Assembly: GCF_964237555.1 (NCBI RefSeq) | Contig: NC_091437.1 | Location: forward strand, 71,729,168-71,793,167 | Length of the DNA stretch: 64,000 nucleotides | Direction: 5' to 3' | DNA from: Oryctolagus cuniculus | Taxonomy: Eukaryota > Chordata > Mammalia > Lagomorpha > Leporidae | Program-made: the position numbers and the translations under genes | Shown here: one piece after another, positions 10,208-20,606 of the stretch | How the letters are laid out: each line of letters starts with the position of its first letter | Position numbering within the stretch: position 1 is the first letter of the stretch | The notes under the pieces: generated by a model | The model's database searches: none | The model's input: only the letters and a program-made list of their open reading frames with translations | What the model was told of the DNA's origin: nothing

Positions 10208-10477
10208 GTCCATATTTTTCAATCTGTTCTGTAAAATACAAAGAAAAGTACTCTTAGCATTCTGTATAAAACTGTATTGTTAAATACATGTATGCAATAT
10301 ACAAAAACAAAAAAAACTTATATTTACTTATCTGCTCAATGGCTGCAGATAGGTATAGCTGGGAGTTCTGCCATTTAAAAATAACAGATGGCTAGGCATT
10401 TGGTGTAGTAGTTAGGATACCACTTGGGACACCTAAATACCATTATTGGAGTTCTAGGGTTCAAGTACTTGCTCCGC

Positions 10478-11076
10478 TTTTTCTTTATTATTTTTTTTAA
10501 GAGAGAAATTTTCAGGGCTGGCAATGTAGCATAGCTGGTAAAGCCACTGTCTGCAGCACCAGCATCCCATAGCAGTGCCAGTTTGAGTCCTGTCTGCTCC
10601 ACTTCTGATCAGCTCCCTATTAACGTGCCTGGGAAGGCAGCAGAAGATGGCTCAAGTCCCTGGGCCTCTGTATCCATGTGGGAGATCCAGAGGAAACTCG
10701 GCTTCTGGCTTTGACTCTGGCCCAGCTCCAGCCATTAAGGCCATCTGGAGAGTGAACCAGCAGATGGAAGATCTCTTTCTTTCCCTCTCTCTCTGTAACT
10801 TTGCTTTCCAAATAAATAAATAAAAAGAGGGAGATTTTCTGCTCACTAGTTCACTCCTCAAATGGCTCAGTTGGGCCAAAGCTAGGAACCCAGAACTCCA
10901 TTTGGGCCACCCATGGTAAGGACCCAAGTGCCTGGGTCATCTTCCACTGCCTTTCCAGGCACATTAACAGGGAGCTGGATTGGAAGCGGAGTAGTTGAGA
11001 CTTGAATGATCATTCAGATATGGAGTGCCAGTATCACAAGTGGCAGTTTAACCCACTCTACCATGATGCCAGCTCC
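10478..11076 (-). mobile_element. C-repeat SINE (middle shell)
   Basis: Minus-strand SINE: pyrimidine-rich tail 10478-10500, body from 10840, reversed head ending near 11074 'gccagctcc'. It is flanked by the 10-bp duplication inside the outer SINE and is itself split at 10514-10826. Confidence 0.87.
10514..10826 (+). mobile_element. C-repeat SINE (innermost)
   Basis: A complete plus-strand SINE, 'agggctggcaatgtagcata' to 'aaataaataaataaaaa'. It lies inside the GA-rich part of the middle SINE between 'gagagaaattttc' (10501-10513) and 'gagggagattttc' (10827-10839), a 13-bp duplication with two later changes. Confidence 0.88.
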
Positions 11077-11562
11077 CTTGCTCCACTTCAGATTCCAGTT
11101 TTCTGATAATGTACATCATGGGAGGCAATAGGTGTTAGGTCTGTGCCACCCACATGGGAGACCTGGATTATATTAGCAGTTCCTGGCTTCAGTACCAGCC
11201 CAGCCCTGGATGTTTCAAGCATGTAGAGAGTGAACCAGCAGATGGGAACTAAGTAATCTCTGTCTCTCTCTGTCTTTCTCTCTCTGATTCTCTCTCTTTC
11301 TTTATGTTTCTGTTTCAAATAAATTAATTAAAACAAAGTGACACTGGTACCAGACACAATTATAATCCTGGATTGGAAAAGAAGTGTTTTAAAGGACATT
11401 AGGACAACTGGTAAGATTTGAACAAGAACTGCCTATCAGATTGTAGCATTGTATCAATATGAAATTTCCTGAAAGGTTTTTGTTATCTGTGACCTTCCTA
11501 AACTATAAGTACATTCAAAAGTATTTATAACAATGGTAACTACCATGACCACAACAATAATT

Positions 11563-11586
11563 TGTGTGTGTGTGTGTGTGTGTGTA
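11563..11586. repeat. (TG)n microsatellite
   Basis: An uninterrupted run of about 11 TG dinucleotides in otherwise unique sequence. Confidence 0.9.
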
Positions 11587-11661
11587 TCTGCTTTGGAGAG
11601 AGTGGCAAAGCAAATGTGACAGAAGTCTTGCTGTTCATGAATCTAGGTCAAGATTACAAAG

Positions 11662-12002
11662 GGGCCAGCGCCGTGGCTCAATAGGCTAATCCTCCGCCTG
11701 CGGTGCCGGCACACCGGGTTCTAGTCCCGGTCGGGGCGCCGGATTCGGTCCCGGTTGCCCCTCTTCCAGGCCAGCTCTCTGCTGTGGCCAGGGAGTGCAG
11801 TGGAGGATGGCCCAAGTGCTTGGGCCCTGCACCCACATGGGAGACCAGGAGAAGCACCTGGCTCCTGCCTTCGGATCAGCGCGATGCGCTGGCCGCAGCG
11901 CACCGGCTGCGGTGGCCATTGGAGGGTGAACCAACGGCAAAGGAAGACCTTTCTCTTTGTCTCTCTCTCTCTCACTGTCCACTCTGCCTGTAAAAAAAAA
12001 AA
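11662..12002 (+). mobile_element. Young C-repeat SINE
   Basis: Full-length with head, body, CT region and A-tail. Perfect duplication 'attacaaagg' at 11652-11661 and 12004-12013. Confidence 0.95.
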
Positions 12003-12013
12003 ATTACAAAGGA

Positions 12014-12768
12014 ATTCTTGCATATTTTCCCTAAGTCTGAATGCAATTCAAAATATTGAGATGGAGAGGCTGTCTTAGGAAGCCATAGACCTAGGAGCAG
12101 AAAAGAAAAGGCATGATCAGAAGGAAGCATGGAGGGTCAAAGCTGCTGTCCAGAGCTGCCACCTCTGCCACTGGGCTTAGTGTTCAACAGCACATGGGCC
12201 ACCCGGGATTTAAAGCAGCCTTGCACTGAACTTTTCATTATTAAAATAATTCCATATCAAGGTCTTTAACCACACAATAGCCTGTAAAGAGGGGGAAGGA
12301 AGCCAAGCCAGAAGGCCCAATCAGTTAAGGAGGGCTGAGGCCTCCTCCACCTTTAACACTTCTGACACCACCCTGGAAGTGCGAAAAAGCCCTTGCCCCA
12401 TCCCCTGAATTGCGCAGCCTGCAGGACTAGACCCCCGTGCTTCAGATTCACCCCTTCTCTGTTCCACGTGTGGAGAAGCAGAAAGTGATATGGTAAGAAT
12501 GGCTGATGCTGCTTTGCAGCAAACTGGCCCCCACAATGTGTCTTTAGCCCACAGTACCACTCTCTTCTAATCTCATTTTCTCTTAGCCAGACAAGGCCTG
12601 ACTTGAAATCCACCACACTTAGTTTCATTCTTCTCAAGCTGTAAAACCAACATCTTGCGAAGAGGGAGGATTCTCACCAAAATTCTCATCTATAGAGGAG
12701 TTGTTTCTAAAGATCTGTCAGATCGCTGATCCCCAAGAAACAGAGAAGTCATGATGTATTTTGCCCTA
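12014..12768. other. Unique block, no gene seen
   Basis: Moderate GC, with minus-strand frames at 12321-12637 that lack any recognised domain. 12310-12480 is relatively GC-rich, but I see no exon signature. Confidence 0.4.
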
Positions 12769-12776
12769 ATGAATTC

Positions 12777-12783
<7 letters not shown>

Positions 12784-12809
<26 letters not shown>

Positions 12810-13147
12810 GACAGGCAGAGTGGACAGTGAGAGAGAGAGACAGAGAGAAAGGTCTTCCTTTGCCGTTGGTTCACTCTCCAATGGCCGCCACGGCCAGCGC
12901 GCTGCGGCCGGCACACAGCGCTGATCCGATGGCAGGAGCCAGGATCCAGGTGCTTTTTTTCCTGGTCTCCCATGGGGTGCAGGGCCCAAGCACCTGGGCC
13001 ATCCTCCACTGCACTCCCGGGCCACAGCAGAGAGCTGGCCTGGAAGAGGGGCAACCGGGACAGAATCCGGCACCCTGACCGGGACTAGAACCCGGTGTGC
13101 CGGCGCCGCTAGGCGGAGGATTAGCCCAGTGAGCCGCGGCGCCGGCC
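12784..13147 (-). mobile_element. Young C-repeat SINE
   Basis: Full length in reverse: T-run at 12779-12808, head ending 'gccgcggcgccggcc'. Perfect 15-bp duplication 'atgaattcacttttt' at 12769-12783 and 13148-13162. The 155-codon minus frame over it is SINE-derived. Confidence 0.96.
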
Positions 13148-13376
13148 ATGAATTCACTTTTTGTAAGCATTGAATACCAACTTAGAAGTGCTTCAGTCCT
13201 CCATAGTAGGTCTTGGCTTTCCTTTTCTGTTTACACAGCTACCTTTTTTACGTTTTTCCTGAACCACTGCAGTGGCCTCTACCTAATTACGTATCCACTT
13301 CAGAGTTCTTCATTATGCTAGCCACTTTAGGTCCTATGTCTGGTATTGCCACAGCCCCATTAAGAAGCATAGCTTT

Positions 13377-13596
13377 GGGGCCAGCACTGTGGCGTAGCTG
13401 CCGTCTACATTGCTGGCATCCCATTTGGGTGCTAGTTCAAGTCCTGGCTGCTACACTTCTGACTCAGCCCCTATCATTAGGGAGTGAACCAGAAGATGGA
13501 ATGTCTGTATCTCTGTCTCTGCTTCTTTCTCTGTGTAACTCTGACTTTGAAATAAATGAATAAATGTTAAAAAAAAAAAAAAAAAGACGAAGAAGA
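13377..13596 (+). mobile_element. C-repeat SINE with internal deletion
   Basis: The head and 3' parts are present, but the middle body with the 'gatggcccaagt' segment is missing between about 13472 and 13477. Perfect 14-bp duplication 'agaagcatagcttt' at 13363-13376 and 13597-13610. The tail runs into AAG-type repeats. Confidence 0.93.
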
Positions 13597-13639
13597 AGAA
13601 GCATAGCTTTAGCCATATTGCTTGTCTGCTTAAAAATAT

Positions 13640-14055
13640 CAGTTGGTAACTTGTGGAATACAAGACTAGAGCCTGCTTCCCAGTATACATATGAAGATTT
13701 CCCTCATACAACTTTTTCAGATACATTTTCTATTGTTCCGCTATTCATTCTGTGGCCCAGTTAATGAACCTGGTATTTCCACCCACCCTTTGCCTGGAAT
13801 GTCTTGACTCTTCATTTAAGACTTCTCAGATTCCACTTCCTCATGAAGTCTCCACTGATTCTTTCCAGCTGGCTGGGCTCTCTCCAGTGTTTGAACCCGT
13901 ATTTATATAATTTTTTTAGCTAGTGCTTTTCATATAACACTTGTCATATTCTGCATGATGTAAGAGCTGCATGGGTTTATCCTGTCTTCCTACTTTTTAG
14001 ATGGCTAGCTCTCCAAGAGCAGAAACTATGGATATGACGGGATGCCATGCATAGA
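13640..14055 (+). mobile_element. L2 LINE 3' end (ancient)
   Basis: The succession 'cctttgcctggaatgtcttg', 'tcctcatgaagtctccactg', 'cttttcatataacacttgtc' and 'agatggctagctctccaaga' is in the order of the L2 3' end. Strongly diverged, non-coding remnant. Confidence 0.65.
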
Positions 14056-14309
14056 ACAAATCTTCTGCGATACAATTGGCTGTAATTGGAATGACTGTAG
14101 AAGGCCTCATTTATTCCACAGAGATCTACCTTTAAATCTCCTACCAATAAGAAACCCAGAACTGAGGTCACAGATATCACTATGAGCTATTTTAAGAGAT
14201 TATTTAAGAGATTTTAATATTTATTTCCTGGAACATATTTAAGAAAGGAAATTGATGCCATGAGACTCCTAAAATAGGATATTCTCGTTTTTTAATAAAT
14301 TTCCCAGAT

Positions 14310-14646
14310 TTTATTTTTATTTTTTAGAGATTCATTTTATTTATTTGAAAGACAGAGTTACAGAGAGAGGTAGAGACGGAGAGGGAGAGGTCCTCCATTC
14401 ACTGGTTCACTCCCCAAATGGCCATGATAGCTGGAGCCGAATTGAAGCCAAGAGCCAGGAGCTTCTTCCCGGTCTCCCATGTGGGTACAGGAGCACCAGG
14501 ACTTGGGCCATCTTCCACTGCTTTCCCAGTAGCATTAGCAGGGGGCTGGATCAGAAGTGGAACAGCCGGGACTTGAACTGGCCCTTTTATGGGATGCTGG
14601 TGCTTCAGGCCAGGGCTTTAACCTGCTGCACCACACACCAGCTCCA
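14310..14646 (-). mobile_element. Older C-repeat SINE
   Basis: TTTATTTATTTG at about 14338, GA-rich part, body, and reversed head ending 'caccacacaccagctcc'. Confidence 0.9.
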
Positions 14647-14940
14647 GGATGTTCTTTTTTGAGCATTGTGCTTTATTCTACACTTTAGGATCAAATAATG
14701 AAATGTTAAATGTATACCAATTTTTATACCTTTAAAACTTAATATATATTGTAGTAGCACTACAAAAGAAAAGTTGAAAACTTTCGATCCCTGGGAGAGA
14801 CCTGAGGGTTGGAAGAAGCAAGGAGCCCACTCACAGTGCTTGGTGGGGATGTTGTATTGGGTTTTCTTGTATACTGGTACTTGGAAGTGGTCCCTCTGGT
14901 AACAACACCTTAAGAGTACTTTCTCATCCAGGAGTTGATA
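14647..14940. other. Unique spacer
   Basis: No gene, RNA or recognised repeat between the SINE and the probable retrocopy. Confidence 0.4.
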
Positions 14941-16086
14941 TTTTTTTTAACCACAGGTATTTATTGATAGATTGAAGAATACAGTTCTAATGGAACAATA
15001 AGACACAACTGTGGATTAAAACAGTTTGCCATACAGCCAAAAGAGAGGAAAGGCCATAATCTTAGGAACTTTAAATATGCAAGTCAAGGAGCCTTTGAAG
15101 TACTTCTTTCACAGTTGAGTATCAAACAATTCTTCCCTTTTATAAAATTCCTATATTACATCACTTGATCACAAAGTCAGATTGATACTTCATAAAGAAG
15201 TCTTCCCTCATTTAGACTTTAATCATCCAGCCTGGCCACTCCTGTGTTCCCTACTCTTCCCAATCTCTTCACAGTGATTTTTTTTTTTTAAGCAGTACTC
15301 TTCCTGAAGAATTGTGTACAATCTCTTCACAGTGATTTTTTTTTTTTAAGCAGTACTCTTCCTGAAGAATTGTGTACACTCGTTGCATAGCCTTCAAAGG
15401 CAAGGAAACAAGCAAGCACACAAACACATGGTCAGTCAGAGAAAGTCAGCTGTCAGCCAAGGGCAGATATACTTGTATTGGTGAACAGCCTCATACAGGC
15501 AGACATTAGGATGGCAACAGCCAATTCAACAAAGTCTAGGTTAAGCTGATTTTGGCAGAGAAGTTACTCTGGCTTGCACAAAGACTTGAAATGCCACCTT
15601 TGGTTGTGCCACTGGTGCCAGACCCCTTATTTCTAAGGGATTAGCAGTGGTCTACAGGAAGAACTAGGAAGCTAATGTAACCAAGCAATGAATGATATGG
15701 TACATTCGGTGCTTTAGACCTGTGTTAGAAACTATTGGCATTAGCATTTGCCAAGTATAGAAAGTGCAAAACTTTAAGATGCTGAGGACAATCTTTAAAT
15801 CTTTTGGACTGGGGTAAGTTACACACTTCTGTAACACTGATCTTTGTACTTGGAAATGTGAAGTGATAACCATTCGAGTGCATGTAACACTGAGACATAA
15901 ATACCATGCTGCAATGGTGAATGCACAAGGCTTTATAGGATGCCCAGCGTCCTTGTTCAAAAAGCCATGAAAAGTCCCTAAATATGTTGTCCAGAGCAGC
16001 CATTCTGGTGGTGACAGTGTCCCTAAAACAAGCGATTTTTAAGGTTTTGATTGTGTAAACTTCTTGTGATAAGATTTTTGTCTCTT
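14941..16086 (-). pseudogene. Probable processed retrocopy, source unknown
   Basis: In minus sense the block ends in a poly-A of 8 (14941-14948) preceded about 11 bases upstream by AATAAA (14960-14965 reversed), as in a copied mRNA 3' end. Two overlapping broken frames (minus, 15725-16003 and 15664-15960) start near a plausible initiation context. Weak flanking repeats share 'aggagtt' (14931-14937, 16087-16093). I do not recognise the parent gene. It may instead be a copied 3'UTR or unique DNA with a chance poly-A end. Confidence 0.35.
15262..15377. repeat. Perfect 58-bp tandem duplication
   Basis: Two units, 15262-15319 and 15320-15377, starting 'aatctcttcacagtg' and ending 'gaattgtgtac', appear identical including a T-run. 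The identity implies a recent duplication or a sequencing/assembly artefact. Confidence 0.93.
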
Positions 16087-16172
16087 AGGAGTTAGTTTAC
16101 AATTTAGAATTAAACCACTTTTTCTTTGCATTTTAGCACAGAACTTATTTGTTGTTAACTTGCATATTCTTT

Positions 16173-16490
16173 AAAAAAAAAAAGATTTATTTATTTATTT
16201 TAGAGTTACAAAGAGGAGAGACAGAGAGAAAGATATTCATCTATTGGTTCACTCCCCACCTGGCCACCATGGCCAGGGCTGTGCCATGCTGAAGCTGGAA
16301 ACAAAAGCTTCATCTGGGTCTCACACTTGGATTCAGAGGCTCAAATAATTGGACTATCTTCTGCTGCTTTCCCAGGCCTTTAGCAGGGTGCTGGATCGGA
16401 AACAGAGCAGCCAGGACTGGAACCAGTACCCATATGAGAAGTCGGCACTGTAGACCACAGCTTAATCTGCTGCACCACAGCACTGGCCCC
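16173..16490 (-). mobile_element. Older C-repeat SINE
   Basis: Reverse SINE from 'aaaaagatttatttatttat' to 'cagcactggcccc'. Duplication 'catattcttt' (16163-16172) against 'cacattcttt' (16491-16500). Confidence 0.91.
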
Positions 16491-16708
16491 CACATTCTTT
16501 TATATTCTTCTCAAAAAGAAAAAAGAGGAGAGTAAATTAATAGAATAATTTTTTATTTAAGAAAGCTTTTATTTAATTAATACAAATTTCATAGGTACAG
16601 CTTTAGGAATATATTGGTTCTTTCCCCCATATCCACCCTCCTACCCGCTCTCCTGTCCCACATCCTCCTCCCTCTCCCATACTATTCTTTATTAAGATTT
16701 GTTTTTTA

Positions 16709-17896
16709 CTGAGCACCAAAAAGGAAACCTGTTAAAGTGAAATGAACACTATGAGAAACGGTGACTTGGTCAGCCCTCACCCTGACTGTTGATGAGCAGC
16801 TTAATATGTTATCCCTCTTAGTATTTTTTTGTTTGTTCTACTTAATACTTTTGGTTGAATACTGTAATCAATACACAATTCTTCTTAAGTGCTGAAACTT
16901 AACTGAAAAGTGATCACTGTTAAATATAAGAGTGGGAATAAGAGAGGGAAGAGATGTGCAATTCGGGACATGCTCAAGCTGACTTACCTCAAATGGTAGA
17001 GTTAGAAACATACCATCAAGGTGGCATGTACCAATGCCATCTCACTAGTCCCAGTGATCAATTTCTGTTCACAATTGATCTTAATGATAGGACTAAGAAC
17101 CAAAGGGATCTTATAAACAAGACTAGTGTCTGCAAATACTAGCTGATAGAATCAAAAAGGGAGAGAATGATCCAACATGGGAAGTGAGATACACAGCAGA
17201 CCCATAGAATGGCAGATGTCCTAAACAGCCCTCTGGCCTCAGAATCAGCCCTTAAGGCATGTGGATCCAGCTGAAAAGCCCATGAAAGTATTTCAGGCAT
17301 TGAAAGCCAAGACACTCTGGGGAAAAAAAACAAAAACCTAAATGAAAGATCTCCACAAGTGAGATCCCAGTGGAAAGAACAGGTCTTCAAAGAAGGAGGT
17401 ACCTTTCTCTGAAGGGAGGAGAGAACTTCCACTTTGACCATGGCCTTGTCTAAATATGATCAGAGTCAGTGAACTCAGGGCACTTCCATAGCCTTGGCAG
17501 CTCATGACAAGAGCCTAGGTTGATTACTGATGCCATAAACAAGAGTGTCAATTTGTTAAGTCAACAACAGGAGTCACTGTGCACTTACTCCTCATGTAGG
17601 ATCTTTGTCCTTAGTGTGCTGTACATTGAGATCTAATGCTATAACTAGTACTCAAACAGTATTTTTCACTTTATGTTTCTGTGTGGGAGCAAACTGTTGA
17701 AATCTTTACTTAATGTATGCTAAACTGATCTTCTGTATATAAAGAGAATCAAAAATGAATCTTGATGTGAATGGAAGGGGAGAGGGAGTGGGAAAGGGGA
17801 GGGTTGCGGGTGGGAGGGAAGGTATGGGGGGAAGCCATTGTAATCCATAGGCTGTACTTCGGAAATTTATATTCATTAAATAAAAGTTTAAAAAAA
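16709..17896 (+). mobile_element. 5'-truncated L1 inserted inside another L1
   Basis: Plus-strand L1 piece from the 3' terminal region to its end, 'gaaatttatattcattaaat', then poly-A. A perfect 15-bp duplication 'aagatttgtttttta' at 16694-16708 and 17897-17911 proves a single retrotransposition into the older minus-strand L1. It has no reverse transcriptase domain. Confidence 0.93.
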
Positions 17897-18149
17897 AAGA
17901 TTTGTTTTTTAATTAACTTTATATACAGAAGACCAACTCCATACTAAGTAAAGATTTCAGCAATTTGCACCCCCACACACACACACAAAGTATAAAGTAC
18001 TGTGTGAAAACAAGTTTTACAGTTAATTCTCATATTACAGTTCATTAAGGACAGAGTTCTTACATGGGGAATAAGTGTACAGTGACTCCTGTTGTTGATT
18101 TAATAATTAACACTCTTATTTATGAAGTCAGTGATCATCTGAGGCTCTT

Positions 18150-18467
18150 TTTCTTTTTAAGTATTTATTTATTTATTTGAAAGTCAGAGTTACAGAGAGA
18201 GAGAGAGACATCTTCCATCCACTGGTTCACTCCCCAATTGGTCGCAACGGCCGGAGCTGTGACTATCCAAAGCCAGAAGCCAGGAGCTTCTTCTGGGTCT
18301 CCCACGTGGATGTAGGGGCCCAAAGACTTGGCCTTTATTGCTTTCCCAGGCCATAGCAGACACTGGGATCGGAAGTGGAGCAGCCAGGTCTCAAACCAAC
18401 ATCCATATGGGATGCCAGCACTGCACGCAGTGGCTCTACCCACTATGCCACAGTGCTGGTCCCCAAC
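18150..18467 (-). mobile_element. C-repeat SINE inside L1
   Basis: Reverse SINE with perfect 11-bp duplication 'ctgaggctctt' (18139-18149, 18468-18478), splitting the L1 3'UTR. Confidence 0.94.
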
Positions 18468-18603
18468 CTGAGGCTCTTGACATGAGCTGCCAAGCCTATG
18501 GAAGCCTTTTGAGTCCACCGACTCTGTCAGTATTTAGATAGGACAATAAGCAAAGTGGAAGTTGTCTCCTCGATCCTTCATTGATGGCCCAGAATAATTC
18601 TTT

Positions 18604-18952
18604 TTTTTTTTTTTTTTTTTTTTGACAGGCAGAGTGGACAGTGAGAGAGAGAGACAGAGAGAAAGGTCTTCCTTTGCCGTTGGTTCACCCTCCAATGGCC
18701 ACTGCAGCCGGCGTGCTGCAGCCGACGCACCACGCTGCTCCGATGGCAGGAGCCAGGTACTTATCCTGGTCTCCCATGGGGTGCAGGGCCCAAGCACTTG
18801 GGCCATCCTCCACTGCACTCCCTGGCCACAGCAGAGAGCTGGCCTGGAAGAGGGGCAACCGGGACAGAATCTGGCACCCCGGCCAGGACTAGAACCCGGT
18901 GTGCCAGCGCCGCAAGGCGGAGAATTAGCCTAGTGAGCCATAGCGCCGACCA
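18604..18952 (-). mobile_element. Young C-repeat SINE
   Basis: Full length in reverse. Perfect duplication 'agaataattcttt' (18591-18603, 18953-18965). Confidence 0.95.
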
Positions 18953-18972
18953 AGAATAATTCTTTAAAACTA

Positions 18973-19028
18973 TAATTCAAAAGTTGTGCTTTGGAAATTT
19001 ATATTTATTTTAAAAAGTTGAAAAAAAG
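18973..19028 (+). mobile_element. Very short L1 3' end
   Basis: 'ttcaaaagttgtgctttgga' followed by 'aatttatatttatttt' matches the last 50 bases of rabbit L1 (compare 54662-54705). Extreme 5' truncation. Confidence 0.7.
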
Positions 19029-19472
19029 AAAAAGCTATAGTTTGGAAAAAAATGAGAAGTTCTTATGTGTGATACACATAAGTCATACAGTGAGCTTTTA
19101 ACTAATTATTGCCTATCAGCATCTTCAACTTTCACCATCATTTTTTTATAGAAGACTTTAATAAATATAAGTTTTGAAAGTACAACTTTTGGATAATAGC
19201 AGTTCTTCCCCCCATAACAACCCTCCACCCACAAACAATCCCATCTCCTACTCCCTCTCGCATCACATTCTTCATTAAGATTCATTTTTAATTATCTTTA
19301 TATACAGAAGATCAACTATATACTAAGTAAAGATTTCAACAGTTTGCACCCACACAGACACACAAAGTATAAAGTACTGTTTGAAGACTAGTTTTACCAT
19401 TAATTCTCATAGTGTACAGCTCATTTAGGACAGAGGTCCTAGATGGGGAGCAAGTGCACAGTGACTCCTGTT

Positions 19473-19846
19473 TTTTTTGTTGTTGTTGTTTTTATTTTTA
19501 TTTTTTTAAAGAATTATTTATTTATTTGAAAGTTTGAGTTACACAGAAAGGAGAGGCAGAGGGAGAGTGAGGTCTTCCATCCGATGGTTCACTCCCCAAT
19601 TGTCTGCGACAGCTGGAGCTATGCCGATCCGAAGCCAGGAGCCAGAAGCCAGGAGCCTCAAACCTCCTCCGGGTCTCCCACGTGGTTGCAGGGACCCAAG
19701 GCCTTGGGCCACCTTGTACTGCTTTCCCAGGCCATAGCAGATAGCTGGACTGGAAGAGGATCAGCTGTGACTAGAACCGGCACCCATATGAGACGCCAGC
19801 ATTTCAGGCCAGGGTGTTAACCCGCTGCATCACAGCACCGGCCCCA
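19473..19846 (-). mobile_element. C-repeat SINE inside the large L1
   Basis: Reverse SINE; its tail region is expanded into TTG/TTTTTA-type repeats (19471-19520). Short duplication 'tcctgtt' at 19466-19472 and 19847-19853, inside L1 'gtgactcctgttgttgattt'. Confidence 0.91.
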
Positions 19847-20606
19847 TCCTGTTGTTGATTTAATAATTGACACTCCTATTTATGATGTTAGAAATCACCC
19901 GAGGCTCTTGTCATGAGCTGCAAGGCTATGGAAGCCTCTTGAGTTCACAAACTCTGACCTTATTTAGACAAGGCCACAGTCAAAGTGGAAGTTCTCTCCT
20001 CCCTTCAGAGAAAGGTGCCTCCTTCTTTGATGGCCCCTTCTTTCCACCAGCATCTCCCTCACAGAGATCTTTCATTTAGATAATTTTTTGCCACAGTGTC
20101 TTGGCTTTCCATGGCTTTGAAACTCTCATGGGCTTTTTAGCCGGATCTGAATGCCTTAAGGGCTGATTCTGAGGCCAGAGTGCATAGGGTATTTGTCATT
20201 CTATGATTCTGCTGTGTATCCCACTTCCCATGTTGGATCATTCTCTCCTTTTTAATTCTATCAATTATTATTAGCAGACACTGGTGTTATTTATGTGATC
20301 CCTTTGACACTTCATACTATCTTTATGATCAATTATGAACTTAAACTGACCACTTTAGCAAGATGCCATTGGTACCACCAACTTAATGGGACTTGGAGTT
20401 CCATGGCAAGTTTTTGGCTTTATCCTTAGAGGTAAGTCCAAGGGTACATGTGCTGAACTGTACATCTCCTTCCCTCTCTTATTCCCACTTTAACTCTAAC
20501 AGGGATCAATATTCAGTTGGATTTAAACACCTAAGAATAATTGTGTGTTAATTAAAGAATTCAACCAATGGTATTAAGTAAAAAAATAAAATACTATAAA
20601 GAATAA

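Larger units (their letters stand above)
10390..11333 (+). mobile_element. Old SINE split by two later SINEs (outer shell)
   Basis: The head half is at 10390-10477 ('ggctaggcatttggtgtagt') and the body and tail half at 11087-11333, ending 'caaataaattaattaaaac'. The two halves join seamlessly once 10478-11086 is removed; 'cttgctccgc' (10468-10477) is repeated as 'cttgctccac' (11077-11086). Confidence 0.88.
16550..18590 (-). mobile_element. Rabbit L1 3'UTR remnant, split by an L1 and a SINE
   Basis: Minus-strand L1 3' end in pieces: 16550-16708, 17912-18149 and 18479-18590. It matches the L1 3'UTRs at 19140 and 33284, for example 'tatacagaagaccaactcca' and 'gccaagcctatggaagcc'. 5'-truncated, with no ORF2. 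Confidence 0.88.

Noticed and set aside
11662..11740. tRNA gene in SINE heads
   Set aside because: The A- and B-box-like words are those of the tRNA-derived SINE head; no cloverleaf with acceptor stem is formed.
12690..13157. 155-codon minus-strand frame
   Set aside because: It lies on a young C-repeat SINE and gives the same peptide pattern as many other SINE copies here.
13640..14055. Processed pseudogene
   Set aside because: The order of segments fits an ancient L2 3' end better, and there is no poly-A or target duplication.
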